The notes: a model not told the origin generated them from the letters alone. Counted from the stretch's first letter, positions 7,033 to 14,338 are shown. The stretch is 14,338 bases of DNA from Hydrogenophaga sp. (GCA_025458545.1 JALOSH010000099.1:1-14338), one strand, 5' to 3'. Made by a program: numbers and translations.

Positions 7033-8701
7033 ATGAAGCCCACCCTGCCCGACTGGTTCCCCGTGCTGCGCTGGGCGCGGGGTTACGGGCGCGGCTCGCT
7101 GACAGGCGACCTGACCGCCGCCACGGTGGTGACGCTGCTGATGATTCCCCAGAGCCTGGCCTACGCGTTGCTGGCCGGGCTGCCCGCCGTGACCGGGCTC
7201 TACGCCAGCATGCTGCCGCTGGTGGTGTATGCGCTGATGGGCACCAGCCCGGTGCTGGCGGCGGGGCGCGGATTTCATCGCCGCCTCGCTGCTGCTGGCG
7301 GTGCTGGTGGGTGGGCTGCTGCTGCTCATGGGCGCCTTGCGCATGGGCTTCATCGCCGGTTTTCTGAGCGCGCCGGTGTTGTCGGGTTTTGTCACCGCTT
7401 CGGGGCTGTTGATCGCCATGAGCCAGCTGCCCCATGTGCTGGGCATCCCATTGCGCGGCAGCAACCTCTGGGTGTTCGGGCAAAGCCTTTGGCAGCAGGC
7501 GGGCCAGTGGCATGCGCTCACGCTGGGTGTGGGGCTGGCGGCCATGCTGGCGCTGTGGGCGGCCAAGCGCTGGCTCAGTGCGGTGCTGCAGCGCCTGGGC
7601 CTACCAGCTGGTTTCGCCGATCTGCTGGCCAAGGCGGCGCCGTTGCTCATCATCGTCATTGCCATCGCTCTGACGCAGGCGCTGGGCTGGAACGGGCGTG
7701 GCCTGGCGGTGGTCGGCAGCGTGCCGGGCGGGCTGCCACCCTTCACCCTGGGCACCGTTCTGGGCGTGGCGCCGGCCACGGTTCAGGCCATGCTGCTGCC
7801 GGCGCTGCTGATCGCCATGCTGACCTTTGTGGAGCAGATCTCGATTGCGCAGGCCTTTGCGGCCAAGCGGCGCGAGCGGGTCGACAGCGATGCCGAGATG
7901 CGTGCCATGGGCGCGGCCAACCTGGCGGCCGGGCTGAGCGGCGGGCACGCGGTGGGCGCGAGCTTTTCGCGCAGCGCGGTGATGCACGGCAGCGGCGCCC
8001 ACACGCCCGCGGCCGGGCTGCTGACAGCGCTGCTGCTGGGCACGGTGGCGCTGTTCTTCACGCCCTGGCTGCACCAGTTGCCCTTGGCGGTGCTGGCGGC
8101 CACGATCCTGATGGCGCTGGGCAGCCTGCTGGACTTCGGCAGCTTCCGCCGCACCTGGCGCTATTCGCGCGCCGATTTTGCGGCCCAGGCGCTGACCTTT
8201 GGCGTGACGCTGCTGGTGGACCTGGTGAGTGGGTTGACGGTGGGCGTGATCGCCTCGCTCACGCTCTACATCTGGCGCAGCAGCCGGCCGCACATTGCGG
8301 TGGTGGGCAATGTGCCGGGCACCGAGCACTACCGCAACGTGCTGCGCCACGAGGTCATCACGCACCCGCACATCCTGAGCCTGCGGGTGGACGAGAACCT
8401 GTTTTTTGCGAACACGCGCTTTTTGGAGGACCGTCTCAACGCCGAGGTGATGGCCCGCCCCGATTTGCGCCATGTGGTGCTGCAATGCACGGCGGTGAAC
8501 ACCATCGACACCAGCGCGCTGGAGAGTCTGCAGGGCATCAACCAGCACCTGAAAGACGCTGGCGTGCAGCTGCACCTGAGCGAAGTGAAAGGCCCGGTGA
8601 TGGACCGGCTGCAGCGCAGCGATCTGCTGCAACAGCTCACCGGCCAGGTGTTCATGACCCAGCACCAGGCGGTGACGGCGTTGGTCGGCGCTGCGTCCTG
8701 A
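7033..8701 (+). pseudogene. SulP family anion (sulfate/bicarbonate) permease with STAS domain, disrupted by deletion and frameshift
   Basis: The protein would be an inner-membrane SulP transporter with a cytoplasmic STAS domain. It is read in two frames. From ATG 7033 to about 7266 (78 residues) the first part is clear: SLTGDLTAATVVTLLMIPQSLAYALLAGLPAVTGLY and MGTSPVLAAG. From about 7268 the match continues one frame over (ADFIAASLLLAVLVGG) up to the stop at 8701. This second part holds the remaining membrane helices, the SFSRSAV motif, and a STAS domain over roughly the last 115 residues (NTIDTSALESL). At the switch the conserved segment that normally follows VAVG (the PVA... helix, some 20 or more residues) is absent, so this is a deletion of about 60-75 bases, not a single-base slip. 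As given, no full-length product can form. It could be a genuine broken gene or an assembly error at a GC-rich repeat. It sits 31 bases after the Blh-like gene. Confidence 0.85.
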
Positions 8702-8766
8702 ATCCCGGTTTCCGCAGGCGCAGCGCGCCGGTTGGCGGAGCGCTCCCATACCCAGACCGTCACGGT

Positions 8767-8795
8767 TTGTGTCATGGCCGCGGAACATGTATAAA
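8767..8795 (+). promoter_or_regulatory. Candidate sigma-70 promoter of the DUF4395 gene with TATAAACA direct repeats
   Basis: TTGTGT at 8767-8772 and TATAAA at 8790-8795 are separated by 17 bases, and the -10 is five of six to consensus. The octamer TATAAACA occurs at 8790-8797 and again at 8806-8813 (start to start 16 bases), in an A+T-rich island rare in this GC-rich window; the second copy overlaps the 8-bp palindrome TTATATAA (8803-8810). This could be one promoter with an operator over the start site, or two tandem -10 elements. It would let the DUF4395 gene be transcribed independently of the broken permease gene. Confidence 0.45.
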
Positions 8796-8824
8796 CAAAC
8801 ACTTATATAAACAGGCGAGCATCC

Positions 8825-9595
8825 ATGGCCCACCCTTTTCTGTCATTCGGTGAAACGGTCGAAGGCTATCCGGTGCGGGTGGTCAACGAGCGCACCGTGC
8901 GCGCCGCCGCCGGCCTGCTGTTCTTCCCCGCTGTGCTGTCGTTCATGAACGCCATGCTGCTGGGCAACTTCCAGCCCACGCGCCTGTTCATCATCGTGTT
9001 CCTCATCGACATGACGCTGCGCCTGATCAACCCGCGCTGGGCTCCGAGCATGATCGTGGGCGGCTGGATCGTGCGCAAGCAGGCGCCCGAATGGGTGGGC
9101 GCGCCGCAAAAGCGCTTTGCCTGGGGCCTGGGCCTCGCGCTGGGTCTGGTCATGCTGTACCTGATGGTGTTCAACCGGTACATGGGGCCGCTGAACATGC
9201 TGATCTGCGGCACCTGCCTGCTGCTGATGTTCTTTGAAACGGCTTTTGGAATCTGCGTCGGCTGCAAACTCTACAACCTGTTCAACCGCGACCAGGCCCA
9301 GCTCTGTCCGGGCGGTGTGTGCGAAGTGCCTGCGAAGAAAAACGGCTGGGGCATCGCCCTGCCGCAGGTGGTGTTGTTGGTGGCTTTCGTGGGCGTGTTC
9401 GTGGCGGCCAAGGGTTGGGTGGATCGGACCGGGCCCCTCAACGGTTTCGATGACATGGCCACGCTGGAAGACATGGGCCTGAAGCCAGCCGCAGGCCCCA
9501 TGTCGGCAGACGAGGCCAAACGCTGCGAAGTGCCCGCCTTCGCCAAGGCCATCGGTCACGAAGCGATGTGGAAGCTGCACAACGGTTGTGGATAG
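8825..9595 (+). CDS. DUF4395 family integral membrane protein, cysteine-rich
   Basis: A 256-residue inner-membrane protein. Five membrane segments can be picked out at about residues 28-46, 52-70, 98-117, 121-143 and 177-196. The first four form the DUF4395 domain, with its ending motif GICVGCKLYNLF. Cysteine pairs are conspicuous: Cys128/Cys131 (ICGTC), Cys144/Cys147 (CVGC) and Cys161/Cys166 (CPGGVC), plus Cys234 and Cys255 in a roughly 60-residue tail after the fifth segment. That tail is longer than the bare domain and has the motif CEVPAFAKAIGHEAMW. The family's function is unknown to me. Homologues often lie near thiol, rhodanese or sulfur-oxidation genes, and the neighbours here (persulfide-dioxygenase-like hydrolase, SulP) agree with a redox or sulfur-handling membrane role. 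ATG start; it has its own likely promoter and ends just before an inverted repeat shared with the convergent DUF3422 gene. Confidence 0.88.
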   Translation: MAHPFLSFGETVEGYPVRVVNERTVRAAAGLLFFPAVLSFMNAMLLGNFQPTRLFIIVFLIDMTLRLINPRWAPSMIVGGWIVRKQAPEWVGAPQKRFAWGLGLALGLVMLYLMVFNRYMGPLNMLICGTCLLLMFFETAFGICVGCKLYNLFNRDQAQLCPGGVCEVPAKKNGWGIALPQVVLLVAFVGVFVAAKGWVDRTGPLNGFDDMATLEDMGLKPAAGPMSADEAKRCEVPAFAKAIGHEAMWKLHNGCG

Positions 9596-9602
9596 AGCTT
9601 CC

Positions 9603-9670
9603 CCCCCCGCGCCGCCTGCGGCGTCACCCCCCACTGGGGGCGGCACTGGCGGCCCGGCAAAGCCGGTTCC
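9603..9670 (+). repeat. Composite GC-rich hairpin module, copy 1
   Basis: About 68 bases with three small hairpins in order: CGCCG/CGGCG, a C-run/G-run stem, and CCGGC-AAA-GCCGG ending in GGTTCC. The last 20 bases are identical to the ends of copies 2 and 3. Confidence 0.8.
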
Positions 9671-9728
9671 GCGGTGCCCTGGGGCCAACTCCCCTTCCGG
9701 CGCGACGTGCCAGGTTACAGGATGCGGT

Positions 9729-9794
9729 GGAACCGGCTTTGCCGGGCCACTCGCATCGCCCCCTGGGGGGTGACGCCGCAGGCGGCGCGGGGGG
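9729..9794 (-). repeat. Composite GC-rich hairpin module, copy 2 (inverted)
   Basis: Same three-hairpin order as copy 1 when read on the minus strand, 66 bases long. It shares 31 exact bases at one end and 20 at the other with copy 1. Confidence 0.8.
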
Positions 9795-9798
9795 ATCT

Positions 9799-11118
9799 TT
9801 AATCTCTAGATTTCAGCTTCTCATGGATCTTGCGTGTGGTGCGCCACACCACCCACAGCACCACCGGTATCGCGGCTCCCGCGAGCATCTCCGGGTTGAT
9901 CGGCAGGCCTGCGGCCTTGCCGGCCTTGCCCAGATAAAACAAGAGGCTGATCACGTAGTACGAAATGGCCGCGATCGACAGGCCTTCCACCGTGCTTTGC
10001 AGCCGCAGTTGCAGTTCCTGCCCCTTGGTGAGCTTGGCCAGCAGCTGCTGGTTTTGCTCTTCGGTGGCGATGTCCACGCGCGTTCGCAACAGGGCGCTGG
10101 TGCGGGTGATGCGCTCCGACAGCGAGGCCAGGCGCTGCGCGGTGGCCGCCACGGTGGCCATGGCGGGCGACAGGCGCCGCTGCATGAATTCGCCGATGGT
10201 CTGGGTGCCCGGCACCGGCTGCTCGCGCAGTTCGGCAATGCGCTGCGTCACCAGCCCGTCGTAGGCCTGGGTGGCCGAGAAACGGTAGGCGTGTTCCGCG
10301 ATTGCGCGCTCCACCCCGGTCGCCAGCGAGACCAGGGTGTCGAGCAAGGCCTGGTCGGTGGCGCCCTTGCTTTCCAGCTGGGCGGTGATGTCGGCGAGCT
10401 GGCCTTCACAGCGCGAGAGAAACGGCCCCAGCGCTTTGGCCACCGGCAGGCCGCGCAGGGCGAGCAGGCGGTAGGTCTCGATCTCCAGCAGGCGCTGCGA
10501 AATGCGACCGGCCCGGGTTTCGGTGGTGTCGGGGGGCGCCACCACCAGCATGCGTTCGTAGCCTGAATCGCGCATCAGAAAATCGGTCACCACCATCGAA
10601 TGGGCGTTGTTGCCCATGCGCGACGCCACCACCATCGGCTCGCCCAGCCAGGTGCGGCATTGCGCCAGCGCGTGGTGCGGGTCGCTCAGGTTGCCGTGCA
10701 GCATCACCAGTTTGATGGCGGCGATGGTGCGCCCCGGAATGCCGGCCAGCCAGTCGGACGGCACCACGATGTGCGAGAGCAGCTCGGGCTCGTTCGCGCC
10801 CAGTTGCGCACCTTCGGGCAAGGGTTGCACCATCGAATAGCGGGTGAACTCGGTGTGGCGTTCCCACTTCAGGGTGTAGCCCGGCAGGTTCAGCCGGAGG
10901 AAGTTGGCGTTCAGCTGTTCGGCCCGCAGATCTTGCTGGCCGGGCAACTGGCGCAGGTGCTCCAGCTCCTGCTCGCGGCCCACCCCGTCGTTGAACACTG
11001 CCACAAAAACCACCAGTGCCGGCAGCTGGATGCGCGCCGGTGGGCGGGCGTGCACCTCGTTGTGCAACTGCTCGCGTTGCAGATCGTTGGGGGGCAGGCG
11101 GAGGGCGGCGGTTTGCAT
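9799..11118 (-). CDS. DUF3422 family membrane-anchored protein
   Basis: A 439-residue protein of the DUF3422 family, whose function is not established. The N-terminal signature EQLHNEVHARPP (residues 16-27) is diagnostic of the family. The long middle part is soluble and mostly helical, with a probable coiled coil before the membrane anchor. Two membrane segments lie near the C-terminus (about 380-396 and 409-426), followed by a basic tail (TTRKIHEKLKSRD). With no N-terminal signal sequence, the large N-terminal part should face the cytoplasm. Start ATG at 11118 fits the family N-terminus; no strong ribosome binding site is visible. It lies downstream of ssb on the same strand, but an intrinsic terminator separates the two, so it likely has its own promoter or depends on read-through. 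The length is normal and no damage is seen. Confidence 0.93.
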   Translation of the reverse strand: MQTAALRLPPNDLQREQLHNEVHARPPARIQLPALVVFVAVFNDGVGREQELEHLRQLPGQQDLRAEQLNANFLRLNLPGYTLKWERHTEFTRYSMVQPLPEGAQLGANEPELLSHIVVPSDWLAGIPGRTIAAIKLVMLHGNLSDPHHALAQCRTWLGEPMVVASRMGNNAHSMVVTDFLMRDSGYERMLVVAPPDTTETRAGRISQRLLEIETYRLLALRGLPVAKALGPFLSRCEGQLADITAQLESKGATDQALLDTLVSLATGVERAIAEHAYRFSATQAYDGLVTQRIAELREQPVPGTQTIGEFMQRRLSPAMATVAATAQRLASLSERITRTSALLRTRVDIATEEQNQQLLAKLTKGQELQLRLQSTVEGLSIAAISYYVISLLFYLGKAGKAAGLPINPEMLAGAAIPVVLWVVWRTTRKIHEKLKSRD

Positions 11119-11156
11119 GACCGCATTGTGCCGCGCCCAGCGTGGCAGGCGGCCAA

Positions 11157-11188
11157 GAAAAACCCGCCGGGCTTGCGCCGGGCGGGTT
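11157..11188 (-). terminator. Rho-independent terminator of ssb
   Basis: On the minus strand an 8-bp stem (AACCCGCC at 11181-11188 with GGCGGGTT from 11168-11161) extends past one mismatch into three more pairs around a 4-base loop. It is followed by a run of T (complement of the A-run at 11158-11162). It lies 50 bases after the ssb stop and 39 before the DUF3422 start. Confidence 0.9.
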
Positions 11189-11237
11189 GAAGGGCCACGT
11201 CCGGGGGCTGAACGTGGCGTCAGGGATCTTGACCGGT

Positions 11238-11738
11238 TCAGAACGGGATGTCGTCGTCCATGTCGTCGAAGCCGCTGGCCGGGCGCGCCGCCGCGGCGGG
11301 GGCCGGCGCCGGGCGGGCAGCGGGCGCCGGGCGCGAGGCCGGTGCCGGGCGGCTGTAGCCACCGCCGCCTGCGCCGCCTTCTTCACCACCGCCCATGCCT
11401 TCGCGGCCGCCGAGCAGCTGCAGTTCGGTGGCAATGATGTCGACGGTGTTCTTCTCCACGCCGGTGGCCTTGTCCACATAGGTGCCGTACTTCAGTCGAC
11501 CTTCGACATAGATCGGGCGGCCCTTCTTCACATACTCACCGGCGATCTCGGCCAGGCGGTCGTAAAACGTGACGCGGTGCCATTGGGTGTCTTCAATGGT
11601 CTCGCCGCTGTTCTTGTCTTTGCGGCGGCTGGAGGTGGCCACGCTCACATTGGCCACCGCCTGGCCCGAGGGCAGGTAACGGATTTCGGGGTCGCGGCCG
11701 CAGTTGCCGACGAGGATGACTTTGTTGACGGATGCCAT
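11238..11738 (-). CDS. ssb: Single-stranded DNA-binding protein SSB
   Basis: The essential replication and repair protein that coats single-stranded DNA as a homotetramer and recruits partner enzymes. The product is 166 residues. The OB-fold covers about 1-110, starting [21 protein letters not shown], with Trp53 (TQWHRV) at a DNA-stacking position, and [15 protein letters not shown] low-complexity linker rich in Gly, then Pro/Ala/Arg, spans about 111-155. The acidic tip DDMDDDIPF ends with the partner-binding IPF. The start at 11738 is chosen because the family N-terminus begins here and AGGG lies about eight bases upstream; an in-frame extension to 11828 would add 30 unrelated residues. A terminator follows. 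The gene is divergent from the ClC gene, with 143 bases between the starts to hold both promoters. Confidence 0.98.
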   Translation of the reverse strand: MASVNKVILVGNCGRDPEIRYLPSGQAVANVSVATSSRRKDKNSGETIEDTQWHRVTFYDRLAEIAGEYVKKGRPIYVEGRLKYGTYVDKATGVEKNTVDIIATELQLLGGREGMGGGEEGGAGGGGYSRPAPASRPAPAARPAPAPAAAARPASGFDDMDDDIPF

Positions 11739-11881
11739 GTGTGTACCCTGGGTGATTGAGCGGGCAGCGCCGGGAGCCCGGGCCGCAAAAAGGTCAACCA
11801 TTGTGCCGCAAGAGCCCTGGCCCACCAATGCGCCGTTTGCCGCTGGTGCCCAGCGGTCAACCGGGCCTACACTGCCCAGCG

Positions 11882-13201
11882 ATGAAAGGCGAACCGGATT
11901 TCCTGCAGAACCTGCGCGACGAGATGGGCGACGGGCGGCAGTGGCTGGACCGGGCCATCGTCATCGGCTATGCCGTGCTCGCCGGCCTGGCGGTGGTGGG
12001 CTTCACGCTGCTGGCCGACGCCGCCTTTGAGCTCTACCAGCGCATGCGTGGCGCCGTGTGGTGGTCGCCACTGATCTGGACGCCCGCGCTCACCGCGCTG
12101 ATCGTTTGGGCCACGCGCCGCTGGGCGCCGGGTGCTGCGGGCTCGGGTGTGCCACAGGTGCTGGCCGCGCTGGCGCCAGAAACGCCCATCGCAACCCGTT
12201 CGCGGTTTGTCTCGCTGCGGCTTTCGCTGGCCAAGATCCTGGCGGTGTCTGGCGGTCTGCTGGCGGGTTTGTCGATCGGGCGCCAGGGGCCGTCGGTTCA
12301 GGTGGCTGCGGGCGTGATGCTGCACGCCAAGCGCTGGCTCTCGCCCAAGACCGACATCAGCGCCCGAGAACTCCTGGTGGCCGGCGGCGCCGCCGGGATT
12401 GCGGCGGCTTTCAACACACCGCTGGGCGGCATCGTGTTTGCCATCGAAGAGCTTTCTCGCCGTGTACAGGACCGCAGCAGCGGGCTGATGCTGGCCGCCA
12501 TCGTGATCGCTGGGCTGGTGGCGGTGTCCGCGTTTGGCAATCTGTCGTATTTCGGTCGTGTCAGAGCCGAAGGGGTTTCATGGTGGGCCTTGCTGGGGCC
12601 AGGGCTGCTGGTGGCCATCAGCGCGGGCTTGCTCGGCGGCCTGCTGTCGCGCCTGATGCTGGCTTCTTTCACCGGTCTGCCCGACCGTTACTGTGCCTAC
12701 CGGCGAAAGCGACCGGTGGTGTTCGCTGCGCTCTGCGGTTTTGCGGTGGCGGTGATCGCGGTGGTGACCGACGGGGAGGCGGTGGGCGTCGGTCACCAGC
12801 ACACCCAGGACTTGCTCAACACGCCGACCGATGCGAACCACACACCGCTGCTGTTCACCGGCCTCAAGTTCATCGCGTCCTGGCTCTCGGGCTGGGCTGG
12901 TGTGCCGGGCGGGCTGTTCGGCCCGAGCTTGTCCATCGGTGCCGGTCTGGGGGCCGACGTGGCCTGGCTGCTGGACTCGCCGCACGGTCCGGCCTTGATT
13001 GCACTGGGCATGTGCGGCTTTCTGGCCGCTGTGACGCAGACCCCCATCACCGCCATGATCATCGTGATGGAAATGACCGACGGGCACAGCATGGTGCTCA
13101 GCCTCATCACCTGCGCGCTGCTGTCCAGCCTGGTCTCGCGCATGATCAGCCGACCGCTCTACAGCACGATGGCGATGCTGATGTTGCGCCGGGTGGCGTG
13201 A
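11882..13201 (+). CDS. ClC family chloride transport protein with Gln at the gating-glutamate site
   Basis: A 439-residue inner-membrane protein of the ClC channel/antiporter family, full length and without CBS domains. Ion-pathway motifs are GSGVP (87-91), GRQGP (133-137), GLFGP (344-348) and Tyr427 (RPLYS). In E. coli ClC-ec1 the second motif is GREGP, with Glu148 gating chloride and exchanging protons; here the residue is Gln135. The inner proton glutamate is kept (FAIEE, Glu190, equivalent to Glu203). In ClC-ec1 the E148Q change abolishes proton coupling, so this protein may conduct anions passively; that is inference. About ten or more hydrophobic helices are apparent. The ATG at 11882 is preferred because it precedes the first amphipathic helix typical of the family; upstream in-frame starts would add low-quality sequence. 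No clear ribosome binding site is visible. The gene lies on the opposite strand between ssb and the MFS gene. Confidence 0.93.
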   Translation: MKGEPDFLQNLRDEMGDGRQWLDRAIVIGYAVLAGLAVVGFTLLADAAFELYQRMRGAVWWSPLIWTPALTALIVWATRRWAPGAAGSGVPQVLAALAPETPIATRSRFVSLRLSLAKILAVSGGLLAGLSIGRQGPSVQVAAGVMLHAKRWLSPKTDISARELLVAGGAAGIAAAFNTPLGGIVFAIEELSRRVQDRSSGLMLAAIVIAGLVAVSAFGNLSYFGRVRAEGVSWWALLGPGLLVAISAGLLGGLLSRLMLASFTGLPDRYCAYRRKRPVVFAALCGFAVAVIAVVTDGEAVGVGHQHTQDLLNTPTDANHTPLLFTGLKFIASWLSGWAGVPGGLFGPSLSIGAGLGADVAWLLDSPHGPALIALGMCGFLAAVTQTPITAMIIVMEMTDGHSMVLSLITCALLSSLVSRMISRPLYSTMAMLMLRRVA

Positions 13202-13205
13202 GAGC

Positions 13206-13271
13206 CCCCCTGCGCCGCTGCGCGGCTTCCCCCGGTGGGGACGCACCGGGTGGCCCGGCAAAGCCGGTTCC
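13206..13271 (+). repeat. Composite GC-rich hairpin module, copy 3
   Basis: 66 bases with the same layout as copies 1 and 2: a GCCGC-TGC-GCGGC hairpin, a CCCC/GGGG stem, then the identical 20 bases ending in CCGGCAAAGCCGGTTCC (13252-13271). It starts five bases after the ClC stop, between convergent ClC and MFS genes, and may help end both transcripts. Confidence 0.8.
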
Positions 13272-13313
13272 ACGGCTGCCCTGGGTGGGGCACGTGCTCC
13301 GGAGGATGATGTT

Positions 13314-13348
13314 CCCCCTGCGCCACTGCGCGGCTTCCCCCGGTGGGG
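13314..13348 (+). repeat. Half module: direct repeat of the first 35 bases of copy 3
   Basis: Matches 13206-13240 at 34 of 35 bases (one G to A change) in the same orientation, but lacks the second half (no GGCCCGG...GGTTCC segment). The 108-base offset from copy 3 suggests a partial duplication or a decayed second copy near the MFS stop at 13373. Confidence 0.8.
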
Positions 13349-13372
13349 TGCGCGCTCTGGCGTGGGTTCGGG

Positions 13373-14338
13373 TTACGGGTGCGGGGCGGTGGGCGACTGT
13401 GCCCGCATGGGCCAGGCCAGCACCAGCCACAACAGCATCAGCCCGGCGCTGAGGCTGAAGATGCCCGCACTGCCCCAGTGCCGGGCCACCAGACCGCCCA
13501 GCGTGCCGCCCGCGAAGATGCCGAGCGACATGAGCGTGTTGTAGACACCCAGCGCTGCGCCGCGCTGGCGCGGTTCGGCCAGGCGCGAAGCCAGGCTGGG
13601 CTGGCTGGCCTCTTGCGCGTTGAACCCCACAAAGTACAGGCACAACAGCACCGCCAGCATCCACAGCGTGGGCGCTTGCAGGCTCATTAAAAAGCCCAGC
13701 TGCACCAGCACGATGAGCGCGATGGTGCCCAGGTACACCGCCTTGAAGTACCCCCGCCGCTCCAGGCGGAACAAGAAGCCCCCCAGGATCAGCAGCGAAC
13801 CCAGCACCGCGGGCAAGTACACCTTCCACTGCTCGGCGCTGGCCACCCCGGCTTCTTTGAGCAGACCGGGCACCGCCATCCACATCGCGATCTGCACCGC
13901 GTGCAGCACGAACACGCCCAGGTCGACCCGCAGCAACTCGGCGTTGGACAGCACCTCCCGCAGGCCGCCACGGGCCTGCACCTGGTGCTGCAGCGGCTCG
14001 GGCGGCGCGCCCCACACGACCACGGCAATGCCCAGCAGCGCCAGCACGCCGGTCAGCACAAAGATGCCGTGCAGTCCCACCCAGCTGGCCAGCAGAGGGG
14101 CCATCAACAGCGAGAGCGCAAACATCAGCGCGATGCTGATGCCCACCAGCGCCATGGCCTTGGTGCGCACGCTGTCGCGCGTGACGTCGGCCAGGAAGGC
14201 GGTGACAGCGGCCGAGATCGCCCCCGCGCCTTGCACCGCGCGGCCCACGGCCAGCCAGGTGAGGTCGGGCGCCCAGGCGGCGATGGCGCTGCCCAGTGCG
14301 AACAGCACGAGGCCCGCCACGATCACCGGCTTGCGACC
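13373..14338 (-). CDS. MFS transporter (DHA1-like drug efflux type), 5' end missing
   Basis: The visible 321 residues are the bulk of a 12-helix major facilitator, likely a proton-driven exporter of small molecules in the inner membrane. The frame is open to the right edge and begins with GRKPVI, the end of MFS motif A in the loop between helices 2 and 3, so about 60-70 N-terminal residues lie outside the window. A helix-4 motif GRAVQGAGAISAAV follows, typical of drug:H+ antiporter-1 members. The remaining helices run without interruption to the TAA at 13373; the tail is short and hydrophilic (MRAQSPTAPHP). The GTG at 14326 is only an internal codon. In many Burkholderiales an MFS gene of this type lies directly upstream of ssb and next to uvrA; here the same order on the minus strand is interrupted by the ClC gene. 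The substrate cannot be named. Confidence 0.9.
   Translation of the reverse strand, partial: GRKPVIVAGLVLFALGSAIAAWAPDLTWLAVGRAVQGAGAISAAVTAFLADVTRDSVRTKAMALVGISIALMFALSLLMAPLLASWVGLHGIFVLTGVLALLGIAVVVWGAPPEPLQHQVQARGGLREVLSNAELLRVDLGVFVLHAVQIAMWMAVPGLLKEAGVASAEQWKVYLPAVLGSLLILGGFLFRLERRGYFKAVYLGTIALIVLVQLGFLMSLQAPTLWMLAVLLCLYFVGFNAQEASQPSLASRLAEPRQRGAALGVYNTLMSLGIFAGGTLGGLVARHWGSAGIFSLSAGLMLLWLVLAWPMRAQSPTAPHP

Larger units (their letters stand above)
9603..9794. repeat. 192-base inverted repeat between convergent genes, probable two-way terminator
   Basis: The outer arms, 9603-9633 and 9764-9794, are exact reverse complements over 31 bases. Inner arms 9651-9670 and 9729-9748 are exact reverse complements over 20 bases. 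The whole is two copies of one composite hairpin module placed head to head around a unique centre (about 9671-9728). It fills the gap between the stops of the DUF4395 gene (9595, plus) and the DUF3422 gene (9799, minus), so transcripts from either side would fold into a very stable structure. Confidence 0.9.

Noticed and set aside
7033..8853. A single 606-residue open frame over the permease region
   Set aside because: Only its first 78 residues look like SulP; the rest is a Gly/Ala/Arg/His-rich out-of-frame translation of GC-rich DNA, and the true match continues in the next frame to 8701.
11739..11828. N-terminal extension of ssb to a start at 11828
   Set aside because: The added 30 residues are unlike SSB, and the start at 11738 has a good ribosome binding site and the family N-terminus.
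12058..13452. 464-residue plus-strand open frame overlapping the ClC gene
   Set aside because: A GC-driven shadow frame rich in Arg, Gly and His; the true frame has all ClC motifs.

Overview
The window reads as a chromosomal stretch of a GC-rich betaproteobacterium, most likely Burkholderiales/Comamonadaceae (Hydrogenophaga- or Acidovorax-like). This is inferred from protein flavour (DUF3422, a short 166-residue SSB, a Prx6-type peroxiredoxin with a TTG start), from heavy GC use at third codon positions, and from GC-rich hairpin repeats between convergent genes. No rRNA, tRNA, CRISPR array or intact insertion sequence was seen.

Layout. (1) 2-802: 3' two thirds of mnmA, cut by the window edge. 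(2) 803-1341: about 540 bases without a recognisable gene. (3) 1342-4900: a tightly overlapping pair, an AAA+ ATPase and a large cytoplasmic-type subtilisin-like (S8) protease. It is flanked on both sides by non-coding DNA and is the best candidate for an under-described system. (4) 4901-5349: about 450 bases with a hairpin, an unusually C-rich segment and the leader of the next gene. (5) 5350-9595: a left-to-right run of peroxiredoxin, metallo-beta-lactamase-fold hydrolase of the persulfide dioxygenase/Blh type, a SulP anion permease broken by an internal deletion and frameshift, and a cysteine-rich DUF4395 membrane protein. This looks like a sulfur/thiol redox neighbourhood. (6) 9596-9798: a 192-base inverted repeat between convergent genes. 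(7) 9799-11738, minus strand: DUF3422 membrane protein and ssb, separated by a clear intrinsic terminator. (8) 11882-13201, plus strand: a ClC-family chloride transport protein whose gating glutamate is glutamine. (9) 13202-13372: more copies of the same repeat family. (10) 13373 to the right edge, minus strand: 5'-truncated MFS transporter.

How the genes may work together. The ATPase and protease are probably co-translated: the protease start lies inside the ATPase 3' end and has no Shine-Dalgarno of its own. A plausible inference is an ATPase-controlled intracellular protease, as expected of a conflict/defence or quality-control module, but the target is unknown. The peroxiredoxin, Blh-like hydrolase, SulP and DUF4395 genes fit handling of peroxide, persulfide and sulfur oxyanions, although the SulP copy as given cannot make a full transporter. 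The GC-rich composite hairpin modules sit only at the ends of convergent genes, where they probably help end transcription from both sides.
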